NCBI GenBank assembly: GCA_023055425.1
Contig: JALGPY010000012.1
Span: 13,637,922 to 13,701,921, forward strand
From: Linanthus parryae
Taxonomy: Eukaryota > Streptophyta > Magnoliopsida > Ericales > Polemoniaceae
Length of the DNA: 64,000 nucleotides
Direction: 5' to 3'
The notes under the pieces were generated by a model. It had not been told where the DNA came from. It was given only the letters and a program-made list of their open reading frames with translations, and did no database searches. Below, piece by piece: positions 54,601-64,000 of this stretch. A program made the translations under genes and the position numbers. Numbering within the stretch: position 1 is the first letter of the stretch; each line of letters starts with the position of its first letter.

Positions 54601-55849
54601 CTAAAGGGGAGATAGACCTGCGCGTTGGGAATGGAGCAAGAGTTGTTGTATTAACCGTAGGCATGTACGAGCTGTCTCTTCCTTCAGGATTAGTTTTAGA
54701 ATTAAATAATTGCTATTTTTTGCTTGCTATGACCAGAAACATTATTTCTATTTATTGTTTGGACAAGGATGGTTTTACTATTTCAATAAAGAACAATTGT
54801 TATTACATTTATTTTGATAGTATACACTATTGTAGTGGGCAATTATTTAATGGATTATATATCCTTGATCTAAGCAATCATGTTTATAAAATTATTACCA
54901 AGAGGATTAAAATGAATAATTTGAATTCTACTTATCTATGGCCCTGTCGTTTAGGCCATATAAACGAGAAACGTGTATCTAGACTCATTTGATTTTGAGT
55001 CATATGAGACATGTGAGGCTTGTTTATTGGGAAAAATGACAAAGTCCCCATTCAATAAGAAAGGTGAGAGGACTAGTGAGCAATTGGCACTAGTACATAC
55101 TGATGTATGTGGTCCATTTGCCACGCCTTCCAGGGGTGGTTATGTCTACTTCATCACATTTACTGATGATTTCGGTAGATATGGATTTGTATAACTTATG
55201 AAGGCCAAATTCGAGTACTTTGAAAGGTTCAAATAATTCAAGAATGAAGTAGAAAAGCAGCTTGGCAAAAGCATTAAGTCCCTACAATCGGATCGTGGAG
55301 GAGAATACTTGAGCCAAGAGTTTGACTACTATCTTAGAGAGTGTTGGATAATATCCCAACTCAATCCACCCGGAACGCCACAATGGACTGGCGTGTCCGA
55401 GAGGAGAAATCGAACTTTATTATATATGGTTCGATCTATGATGTGTTAAACCGATCTTCCAATATCATTTTGGGGCTACGCTCTATTAAGTGCAGCTTTC
55501 ACCATTAACTGTGTTCCATCTAAATCATTCATGAAGACACCACATAAGATTTGGAATGAGAGGCAACCCACAGTGTCGTTCATGAAGATTTGGGGCTGGG
55601 ATGTCTATGTAAGACGTTTACAATCAGACAAGCTAGGGCCTAAGTCGGACAAATGTAAATTTGTGGGATACCCTAAGGAAACTAAGGGATATTATTTCTA
55701 CAATCCAACTGAGAACAAAGTGTTTGTTGCTCGGACCGGCGTGTTTCTAGAAAGAGAGTTTGTCTCTAAAGAAGCAAGTGAGAGGACTGTAGAACTTGAA
55801 GAAGTTTAAGAACCACAAAGCATTGATCCTACTATGGAACATTTTAAGA
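54601..55849 (+). pseudogene. pol: Angela copy D pol remnant: integrase without protease active site
   Basis: About 43 residues that include the protease WVLDTGC block are deleted at 54600, as comparison with copy E shows. Integrase follows: LSLPSGLVLELNNCYF, YLWPCRLGHINEKRVS, ETCEACLLGKMTKSPF, HTDVCGPF, DRGGEYLSQE, then KCKFVGYPKETKGYYFYN (55531-55809). About 30 bp are missing near 54985. Stops lie near 55192 and 55235, and frames change near 55390. It ends in the linker before RT. Confidence 0.8.
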
Positions 55850-57134
55850 TCAGGTTGTGCAAGGCTTGGAATAGTTCAACTATTTCAAGGCCTTGAATCA
55901 GCTTTCCAAGCCTTGAATCAGTTCTCGGAGGTGGCCTTGAAACTAGATTCAAAGCCTTGAAACTACTTAACCTGTGCGAACATTCTCAGGGGGAGTTTTC
56001 TGTAAACTCTCTGAGTTGATTTCCTCTCTATCTTTCATATGTTTGATTCACTTTTATTAGATGATGGAAGACAATTTATTCTAACACGTTTGAACATAGA
56101 ATATCATCTGTTTGACTTTGATATTGCAGGAAATTTTATTTCCAAGATTTGTAGGATTGTTTCCTAAATTGAACTTTTGCAGATTTGGAGATAGTTGGAC
56201 ACTTTGATCTTGTGATCAATGAGATACTTATGACAGCTTCTCAGATTGTTTAAATACAATATCACAACAATATCTCTGAAGATTGTGATCAACTATCCGT
56301 TGGAGAAAGCTGTTAAAGAGAGTCAAAGTTGTTGCCTACAAAATAGGAAGTTGTTGCTGAAAATCTGGGAGGATTTGCAGAGCTTCAAACAGTATAAATG
56401 GAGCTCAGTTTTAAGCAACAAGAGACGAGACTCAACGGGAAAAAGTGAGAGACAAGTTTCTGGATTGACGAAACACCAAAGAAAGAACATCAAACTCTCA
56501 ATCCATTCCACAGAAGTTCATTGCATTCTTCACTGCAGTTTTCTATTCTAAGTGTACTTTTGTATTGAGCTGCATTGGAAGATCATTTTTGTAGTATCTC
56601 TACATCTATTCTCTAGAATTGTTCAAGGTGAACAATAAAGAATTCTTAGTTAATCAGTTAGCTAGAGCAGGTACTAGACATGTTAGGAAAAACCACAAGC
56701 TGTAACAGAGTAAGGGAATTCTTCGTGCTTGAGTTTTAGGGCTTAGCTTTTGATTAATAAGAAGTGAGTTGAAAATCCTGCAGGGATCTAATCCCTGAGG
56801 TAGAGACGTAGGTCCAAGTGGACTGAACTCTATAAATCACTTGTCTCTTGCATTTACAGTTCAGTCTTTTTCATAATATCTGTAGCACACAAAACTGTCT
56901 GTTTTTCAAGGGTTTGAACTTTTTTTCAAGGCCTTGAAAAAGGCTTACTTGCTTTATACAATCAGCATCTCCTCCAAGGGCTTGAACTAGTTTTCAAGGC
57001 CTTGAACATTTTTCTGTTTGCACAAGTTTTCATCTTCCTAGCAAGTTTTGTAAAAAGTTGGCATACTCTATTCAACCCCCCCTCCACTTCTAGAGTATCT
57101 TAGCTGCATTAAAATCTGCATACTCACACTTCCA
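55850..57134 (+). repeat. LTR of SIRE copy 3, 5' end missing
   Basis: It ends CACACTTCCA two bases before the primer site. It contains CAAGGCCTTG at 55886, 56927 and 56995 plus near copies, the covarying hairpin at 56618-56636 and the C-tract hairpin at 57064-57097. No TG start is visible at the left edge; 55850 is where the Angela match ends. Confidence 0.75.
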
Positions 57135-57136
57135 AT

Positions 57137-57148
57137 TGGTATCAGAGC
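57137..57148 (+). promoter_or_regulatory. Primer-binding site, tRNA-iMet type (SIRE copy 3)
   Basis: TGGTATCAGAGC lies two bases after the LTR end. Confidence 0.93.
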
Positions 57149-57183
57149 TTGTATCACTGTATAGATTTAACCATCTTGTGATC

Positions 57184-57844
57184 ATGAGTACTGCAGGTGA
57201 TGGTGGTTTCTCATAGGAAAGAGCTGTTAACAGACCTCCTCCATTTTGTGGAGAAAATTTTGCTCACTGGAAAGCCCTGATGAAAATGTTCATTACTGAT
57301 CAAGATCTAGAGCTTTGGACCATTATCCAAAATGGGCCTCATAATTTCAACACAGAGAAAGATGGGATTAAAACTCCCAAAACAGAAGACTCACTATCCT
57401 CTTCTGAATTAGAGCGATTTTATAGGAACTACAAAGCTATTAACATTTTTTATTTTGCTTTGAGTACAGATGAATTCAACAGGATCTCTGGATGCACAAC
57501 TGCTAAAGAAATCTGGGATAAGTTTGTGGTTACCTTTGAGGGAACCAGTCAAGTCAAGCAAACCAAGATCAACATCTATCTCAGACAGTATGAGCTATTC
57601 AAGATGAATCCAGATGAATCTATCAAAGACATGTTCAAGAGGTTTACAGACATTGTAAGCAACCTTGATTCACTGGGAAAACATTTCTCCAATGAATAAA
57701 AGGTGAGGAAGATATTAAGAAGTCTTCCAAAGGCAAAGTGGGAACCAAAGACTACAGCTATTGAAGAAGCTCAGAATCTCTCAACAATAAACTTGATGAC
57801 CTACAAGGGAAGCTTCTCACACATGAGATATCTTTAAATGAAGC
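57184..57844 (+). pseudogene. gag: SIRE copy 3 gag fragment (broken)
   Basis: ATG 57184 (MSTAGDGGFS, then TAG) begins gag. The open part from 57280 reads KMFITDQDLELWTIIQNGPH and YEL-type UBN2 blocks (VTFEGTSQVKQTKI, FKRFTDIVSNLDSLGKHF), then a TAA at 57697-57699. It resumes KVRKILRSLPKAKWEPK and is cut at 57844. It is collinear with SIRE copy 2 gag but clearly diverged. Confidence 0.8.
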
Positions 57845-58437
57845 TGTAATACCCCGTAATTTTGGGGGTATTTTTAGGAGATTATTGAATATTTTGGGTC
57901 GTTAATAGGATTTATAAAAAAATAGTTTGCATAATTTTTAGGTGTTATATATATTATTTTTTTATACATATATAATTAAGATAATAAAAATAATATTTTT
58001 GTAATTTTTATTTTTATATATTGTTTTTAGTAAAAGTTATAAAATTAGATAGGTTTTTAGTTACTAAAAGTTGTGGGTCGTATAATATTTTTAACGTGTC
58101 CAAAACATCACGTTTTAGTTGTTTTGTTTACGTGTCAACCACCGCGTGACCGGTGCTCCGAGCCACACCGTATTTTTTCTCTAGTCATCTCCTTCATTCA
58201 CCAGGAGACTTCTCTTCTCCTCGTCCCCGACTCCCTCGCCGGCCACCTCTTCTCCGCCTCCAACTACAACACCACCACCAATACAACCCAAATTTCGTCC
58301 CCAATTCAGTCACAATCCACCAAAGACCTAAGATCTCTCTCCAAGAAATTAATTTTGCCCAAATTCATGATTCGAACCCGAAATCCTTCCCGTCGGTTTC
58401 CTCTTCCCGGTCAAACTCTCTTCACGAAGGCTATAAA
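57845..58437 (+). repeat. LTR-like fragment starting TGTAATACCCCG
   Basis: It begins with TG at an abrupt switch from SIRE gag, then an 8 bp inverted repeat (AATACCCC...GGGGTATT), an AT-rich part, and a CT/CCG-rich part (58150-58437) that looks like a transcribed leader. Several frames stay open there, but none resembles a known protein. LTRs of many plant gypsy elements start with TGTAACACCCC-like sequence. It ends at the Angela E LTR. Confidence 0.45.
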
Positions 58438-59833
58438 TGTAGGGTTTTGATTCATGGATCGCGCAACGGAAGCATAATCAAACAAATAAACCATGCAAAA
58501 CCCTCCAAGGATCACAAGTCTAGATGCATAACGATAGTAAAGGTAAGAAATCATAAACACACCTTTGGGTTCTCCTTGATGACTTCAAACGCGAATAGTG
58601 TCACGTTCTCTATAGTTGATCCACGCCTAGAGTTGATCCTAGATCTCCCAAACTCCTTGGTGCTAGCCCGGAATAAGAGGAGGGTGAAGGAATCACGCAA
58701 AACGAGACAAAAGAGGGGCTTCGGCCCTCTTTTGGCCGACGGGGTGAGGGCGGCGGCAAGGGGGGCGGGTCGGCCTCCTTGTTGCTTGCTCTCTCTCCTT
58801 TTGTTCTCTCCCACTCTTGTTATGTTCACTAATGATCATAAGTTATGGGGAAGGAAGGAAGGAGGGTCCTTTATATAGTCCAACAACTCCTTGTTAACTA
58901 CCTAAAGGACTTATTCTAGTCCAACTTGAATTCAATTTAGTCCCTTCCTTGCAAATTAGTCCCTACTAAGTTTGCAAGGGTTTGCAAAGTGATCCTTCTA
59001 ATTAATTAATCCAATTAATTAATTCCCAAATCTAGTTCAACTCTATATAGCGTGTGACCCCATAGGTTCTATCTAGTTGGTAGCAACTATTTGCTAATAT
59101 GGAGCGGTTTCTAGCAAAACATCCATTCTAGCCAACTAATAGAATAGTCATCTTGACAACCTTTGTACAAGTAATTGTCTCATCCCTTTGCCTCCATATC
59201 CGGATTGGACACGAGACATACAAGTCACACTCGTATATCCAATCCATAGTTTCTTGATCCATGGGAATAGCCTTATTCGTGCAAATAACATCAATATCCT
59301 ATATTGATTTATTTGAGTCTGGCCAGACATTCTATAAGCACTATCCCTCGAGTGGCCTAGGATATTTGCTCCCGTTATGTGGGAGGGGCAAATCCTCTCT
59401 ACGTCCACTACGATCTCTAAGCTTGCTTCTCATTGTATCCAGTACACGCCTTTATAACTACCCAGTTACGGTGTAGCGTTTAACGCTACCAAGATCACAA
59501 TGATCCACAACTAGAATATCTAGTGACTTCAAGTCTAAGGATGACAATACCATTGCACCGCGAGAAGCACTTGTGACTCAACATAACATGTATGTAGCCT
59601 TCTCGGAGATGGGTCAATCCAGTGCAACATTCCGTAATGCACACCTATGTGTTGGATCGTGATATCTCCATATCAATCCAACCCCATACTAGTCTATAGA
59701 TGATTGTCCCATTAATCATTATACTTGACTAGGGATATTTAAGATAAACAACACAATTGTAAATCTAAGGACTTCATTATATTAAATATCCAATAAATAA
59801 TAAATGAATTTTCTATCCATATACAAATTCATA
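58438..59833 (-). repeat. 3' LTR of Angela copy E, missing its first bases
   Basis: The U5 edge TGTAGGG is intact at 58438. The U3 start (TGTTGGAATAG...), the PPT and the last few pol codons are deleted at 59833, where CAAATTCATA joins directly to TCAATCTGGCGC. The deletion removes roughly 75 bp compared with copies B and C. Confidence 0.85.
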
Positions 59834-62800
59834 TCAATCTGGCGCATCTCGTATGCCCATACTCCTAGTGTTCCCTTCATGCTTCCACTGCGTGAGAGGC
59901 TTCGTAAGCGGGTCTGACAGATTATCATTTGTAGGAATCTTGCATATCCGAACGTCTCCTCTATCGATAATATCTCGAATCAGATGAAACTTCCTGAGCA
60001 CGTGCTTGGACTTCTGGTGCGATCTTGGTTCCTTTGATTGCGCGATCGCCCCAGTGTTGTCACAGAACAACTCCACTGGATCCGCAATGCTAGGGACCAC
60101 ACCAAGTTCAGAAACAAACTTTCTGATCCAAACAGCTTCCTTTGCTGCGCCATTTGCAGCAATGTACTCAGCCTCTGTTGTAGAATCAGCTACCGTCTCT
60201 TGCTTGGAACTCTTCCAGCTCACCGCTGCTCCATTCAGGCAAAACACTTTCCGGACTGTGATCTAAAGTCATCTCTGTCGGTTTGGAAGCTTGCATCAGT
60301 GTAACCCCTTACACGCAACTCTTCCTCACCGCCAAATATCAAGAAAGCATCCTTAGTTCTTCTCAAGTACTTTAGGATGTTCTTGACTGCAATCCAGTGA
60401 CTCTCACCCGGATTGGATTGGTATCTGCTTGTCATACTCAAGGCATATGAGACATCTGGTCTAGTACATAACATGGCGTACAAGATAGATCCTATGGCCG
60501 AGGCATAGGGAATCCTACTCATGCGTTCCTTCTCAATCACATTGGAAGGACAACCACTCTTCGAAAGAGTGATCCCATGTGACATGGGCAAGAATCCCTT
60601 CTTGGAATCTTGCATGTTGAACCGTTTCAACACCTTCTCAATATATGTACTTTGACTTAGGCCTAGCAACCTCTTAGATCTATCTCTATAGATCTTTATA
60701 CCGAGTATATAGGCTGCTTCCCCTAAGTCCTTCATTGAGAAACACTTTCCTAGCCAATCTTTCACAGATTGCAGCATAGGAATGTCGTTTCCAATGAGAA
60801 GTATGTCGTCCACATACAAGACCAGAAAAGCTACAGAGCTCCCACTAACCTTCTTGTAGACACAAGACTCATCTTTGTTTCTGATGAAGCCAAACTCTTT
60901 GACCACTTCATCAAAACGTCGATTCCAACTCCTAGAAGCTTGCTTCAATCCATAAATGGATCGTTGCAGCTTACAGACTTTGTTGGCTTGCTTTGGATCC
61001 TCAAAACCCTCCGGCTGTATCATATACACGTCCTCGAGGAGATTCCCATAAAGGAATGTTGTTTTGACATCCATCTGCCAAATCTCATAGTCGTAGTATG
61101 CTGCAATTGCAAGTAGGATTCGGATGGATTTGGTCATAGCGACTGGTGAAAAGGTTTCATCATAGTCAATACCATGAATCTGTCTGAATCCTTTAGCCAC
61201 CAATCGGCCCTTATAGGTAATCACATTACCATCCATGTCGATCTTCTTCTTGAAGACCCACTTGCACCCTATGGGCCGCGCCCCATCGGGTGGTTCCACC
61301 AAAGTCCATACTTTGTTGGTATACATGGATTCCATCTCGAATCTGATGGCTTCCAGCCACCTATGGCCTCCTCATAGGTAGTAGGCTCATCATCTATGAG
61401 CATCGTGTCACCGGAATCCGTTACGAGAAGTCCATACCTCTCGGGTTCCTGGCGCACTCTACTAGATCTACGAAGCTCTTGTGTTACCTGAACAGGTGGC
61501 TCCACAACCGCTTGTGATTCCTGTTCCTGTTCCATAATCGGTTCAGTGATTTGTGGTTCTTGAACTTCTTCAAGATCTACATTCCTCCCACTTGCTTCTT
61601 TAGAGACAAATTCTCTTTCTAGAAACACGCCGGTCCGAGCAACAAACACTTTGTTCTCAGTTGGATTGTAGAAGTAGTATCCCTTAGTTTCCTTAGGGTA
61701 CCCCACAAACTTACACTTATCCGATTTGGGCCCTAGCTTGTCTGATTGTAAACGTTTTACATAGACATCGCAGCCCCAAATCCTCATGAACGACAGTGTG
61801 GGACGCCTCCCACTCCACATCTCATATGGTGTCTTCATGAATGATTAAAATGGAACACGGTTAATGGTGAAAGCTGCACTTAATAGAGCGTAGCCCCAAA
61901 ATGATAATGGAAGATCGGTTTGACACATCATAGATCGAACCATATCCAATAGGGTTCGATTCCTCCTCTCGGACACGCCATTCCATTGTGGCGTTCCGGG
62001 TGGAGTGAGTTGGGACACGATCCCACACTCTCTAAGATAGTCGTCAAACTCTTGGCTCAAGTATTCTCCTCCACGATCCGATCGTAGAGCCTTGATACTT
62101 TTGCCAAGTTGCTTCTCTACTTCATTCTTGAATTCTTTGAACACTTCAAAGGATTCGGATTTTGCCCTCATAAGGTACACAAATCCATATCTACTGTAAT
62201 CATCAGTAAATGTAATGAAGTAGACATAACCACCCCTGGAAGGCGTGGCAAATGGCCCACACACATCGGTATGTATGAGCGTCAATTGCTCACTAGTCCT
62301 CTCACCTTTATTATTGAAAGGGGACTTTGTCATTTTTCCCAATAAACAAGCCTCACATGTCTCATATGATTCAAAATCAAATGAGTCTAGTAATCCATCC
62401 TTATGGAGTCTAGATACACATTTCTCATTTATGTGGCCTAAACGACATTGCCATAAATAAGCAGGATTTAAATCATTTATTCTAATCCGCTTGGTATTAA
62501 TGTTGTAGACAGGATTGCTTAGATCAAGGACATAAAGTCCATTAAATAATTGCGCACTAAAATAGTGAATATTATTCAAATAAAAGGAACAACAATTGTT
62601 CTTTATTGAAATAATAAAACCTTCCTTGTCCAAACAAGAAATAGAAATAATGTTTCTGCTCATAGCAGGCACAAAATAGCAATTATTTAATTCTAATACT
62701 AATCCTGAAGGCAGAGATAGCTCGCACACGCCTAGGGCCAACGCAGCAACCTTTGCTCCATTCCCAACGCGTAGATCTACCTCCCCTTTAGCCAATCTTT

Positions 62801-63758
62801 TAATTCTCTTTAGATCCTGCATATTTCGACAAATATGATATCCACATCCAGTATCTAATACCCATGATGTAGAGACAGTTAAATTGACATCTACAACAAA
62901 AATACCTGGTGGTGGTGGAATCACTATTCCAAGCCTCTTGTCCTCCAGATATTTTGGGCAGTTCCTCCTCCAGTGTCCAGGTTGACTGCAGTAGTGACAC
63001 TCACCCTTAGTCACGAACTTGGCAATGCCACCAACAGGCTTAAGGGCTTGTTCCTTGGACTTGGCAACTGACTTGCCTTTGCCCTTGGAGGAAGAGGCAA
63101 ACCTTTTGCCCTTTCCTTTCTGCACCATCATAATGGCCTTCCCCTTACCCTTGTTGATGCTCTGTTCAGCCGTCCTCAACATGTTGAGCAAATCTGGCAG
63201 TGGTTTAACGATCTCGTTCATGTTATAGTTCATAATGAACTGTCCATAACTCTCGGGCAACGATTGCAACACGAGATCGGTTGCCAACTCTTGGCCGACC
63301 GGGAACCCAAGCCGGGCGAGATTCTCCAAGTACCCGATCATTCGGAGTACATGGGGTCCCACCAGGTTCCCTTCTGCCAGGTGACATTTGAACAGTGCCT
63401 TTGAGACCTCATACCTCTCTACCCTCTCCTGCTCTTGGAAGAGCTGCTTTAGATGTTCGATCATATCGAGAGCATTCATGTTTTCGTGTTGCTTCTGAAG
63501 CTCAGAAGTCATGGTGCAAAGCATTAGGCAGGCCGCATCATTAGCGTCATCAACACGCTTTTGATACGCCTTTAAGGCAGCAGGTGTCTGGTTCTCTGGA
63601 CCTTCTGGAACATGCTCCTCTATTTCGTACAGTTTCTTCTCTTGCTTGAGAACAATTCTCAAGTTTCTATACCAATCAAGAAAGTTGGTTCCAGAGATCT
63701 TGTCCTTCTCAAGGACAGATCGTAGGGAATGTTGTGAACTCGATGAGTTGTTTGCCAT
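59834..63758 (-). pseudogene. gag-pol: Angela copy E gag-pol polyprotein (near-intact)
   Basis: A single frame starts at MANNSSSSQ (63758). Gag has GTNFLDWYRNLRIVLKQEKK and the knuckle CHYCSQPGHWRRNC (about 62955-63000). Protease has WVLDTGCG (about 62850). Integrase has the zinc-binding HxGHINEK, CEAC, HTDVCGPF, RSDRGGEYL and WNGVSERRN. RT has GCKWVFKKKIDMDGN, YGLKQASRSW and YVDDILLIGND (near 60810). RNase H has [15 protein letters not shown] and NLSDPLTKPL. Lesions are a TAA at 61845-61847 in frame, a ~19-20 bp deletion near 61365 (frameshift) and a one-base loss near 60248. The true pol end is replaced by a TGA created at the LTR deletion. It would encode the whole particle and enzyme set. 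Confidence 0.9.
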
Positions 63759-64000
63759 TTGGTATTCTACAAAAGGGAAAATACGCAAGTTTTTAGTATT
63801 TGTGAATTTTTGACTATATTTAATAATGGCTAGTTTATTAAATATAGCTCCCACTATTTTTCTACGGATTAATAACCCTCAAGATATTAATGCGGAAAAT
63901 ATCCTTATATTTTCTAGTGGGCCAAGATCCATCTTTCATCTCCTTATGAGCTTGCTTTGGCAAGTCACCCATAATTTGACTACTTTAGGTAGAAACAATT
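63759..64000 (-). other. Angela copy E leader (partial)
   Basis: This matches the leader of copies B and B' closely. The pyrimidine-rich TTTTCCCTTTTGTAG on the minus strand precedes the gag ATG. An antisense frame (MASLLNIAPTIFLRINNP) starts near 63826 and leaves the window. Confidence 0.8.

Larger units (their letters stand above)
49909..55849 (+). mobile_element. Angela copy D (plus), 5' LTR to integrase, 3' part missing
   Basis: 5' LTR, primer site, leader with a hAT insertion, gag, and integrase up to the linker before RT. RT, RNase H and the 3' LTR are absent. At 55850 the sequence changes to a SIRE-type LTR. Copy D is head to head with copy C, separated by about 1 kb of gypsy and LTR-like sequence. 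Confidence 0.85.
55850..57844 (+). mobile_element. SIRE-related copia element, copy 3 (LTR and gag only, diverged)
   Basis: A 5'-truncated LTR, an iMet primer site and part of gag are present. It resembles SIRE copies 1 and 2 in gag and in LTR motifs, but the LTR sequence differs through most of its length, so it is a related subfamily. It is cut at 57845 by an LTR-like fragment. Confidence 0.75.
58438..64000 (-). mobile_element. Angela copy E (minus), best-preserved copy, 5' part beyond the window
   Basis: The 3' LTR is joined to pol by a deletion, followed by RNase H, RT, integrase, protease, gag and the start of the leader. Only a few lesions break the gag-pol frame. The 5' LTR and primer site lie outside the window. 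Confidence 0.88.

Noticed and set aside
5049..57004. CRISPR-like array for the recurring CAAGGCCTTG
   Set aside because: Spacing is irregular, copies lie within coding frames, and the sequence is plant retroelement DNA.
58153..58878. 241-codon plus-strand ORF as a host gene
   Set aside because: It crosses from the LTR-like fragment into the Angela LTR in antisense; the C-terminal half is LTR sequence found in other copies.

Overview
This window is plant nuclear DNA, most likely from a flowering plant with a large, repeat-rich genome. I find no ordinary cellular gene. Almost every base belongs to long terminal repeat (LTR) retrotransposons: Ty1/copia of the Angela and SIRE/Maximus (Sirevirus) lineages, plus Ty3/gypsy pieces. 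There are also one LINE fragment and two small non-autonomous hAT DNA transposons. The lineage calls rest on protein motifs, primer-binding sites (tRNA-iMet TGGTATCAGAGC; tRNA-Asp for one element) and LTR termini. All coding regions in copies that can be judged carry stops, frameshifts or deletions, so they are relics; Angela copy E is the best preserved.

Layout, left to right. 1-3599: minus-strand element with a tRNA-Asp-type primer site, an LTR and two non-pol ORFs. 3600-5048: scrambled Angela remnant A. 5049-13741: SIRE copy 1 (minus), with gag, pol and an extra ORF after pol. 13742-14731: LINE reverse transcriptase fragment. 14732-25905: an Angela LTR piece followed by two Angela copies (B minus, B' plus) joined head to head, with 3' LTRs on the outside and no 5' LTR in the middle. 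25906-27690: a minisatellite, a Tork-like copia gag start, an LTR and the tail of a gypsy pol. 27691-48910: Angela copy C (minus), whose 3' LTR holds a solo LTR and whose pol is split by a complete SIRE copy 2 (32073-43504, plus). SIRE copy 2 in turn carries a hAT element in its 5' LTR. 48911-49730: gypsy integrase, probably the other half of the gypsy element cut by copy C. 49909-55849: Angela copy D (plus), with a hAT element in its leader. 55850-57844: a third, more diverged SIRE LTR and gag. 57845-58437: LTR-like fragment. 58438-64000: Angela copy E (minus), running off the window.

How the parts work. In each copia element the LTR drives transcription, the primer-binding site and polypurine tract prime cDNA synthesis, gag forms the particle, and protease-integrase-RT-RNase H copy and insert the element. 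The nesting gives a relative history: gypsy host, then Angela C, then SIRE 2 and a solo LTR, then hAT.

The most unusual signal is a self-complementary decamer, CAAGGCCTTG. I count 24 exact copies and many near copies, all inside the three SIRE segments, in LTRs, spacers and coding sequence in two reading frames. SIRE LTRs also keep two hairpins, one with a compensatory base change. The second notable signal is the inverted Angela dimer.
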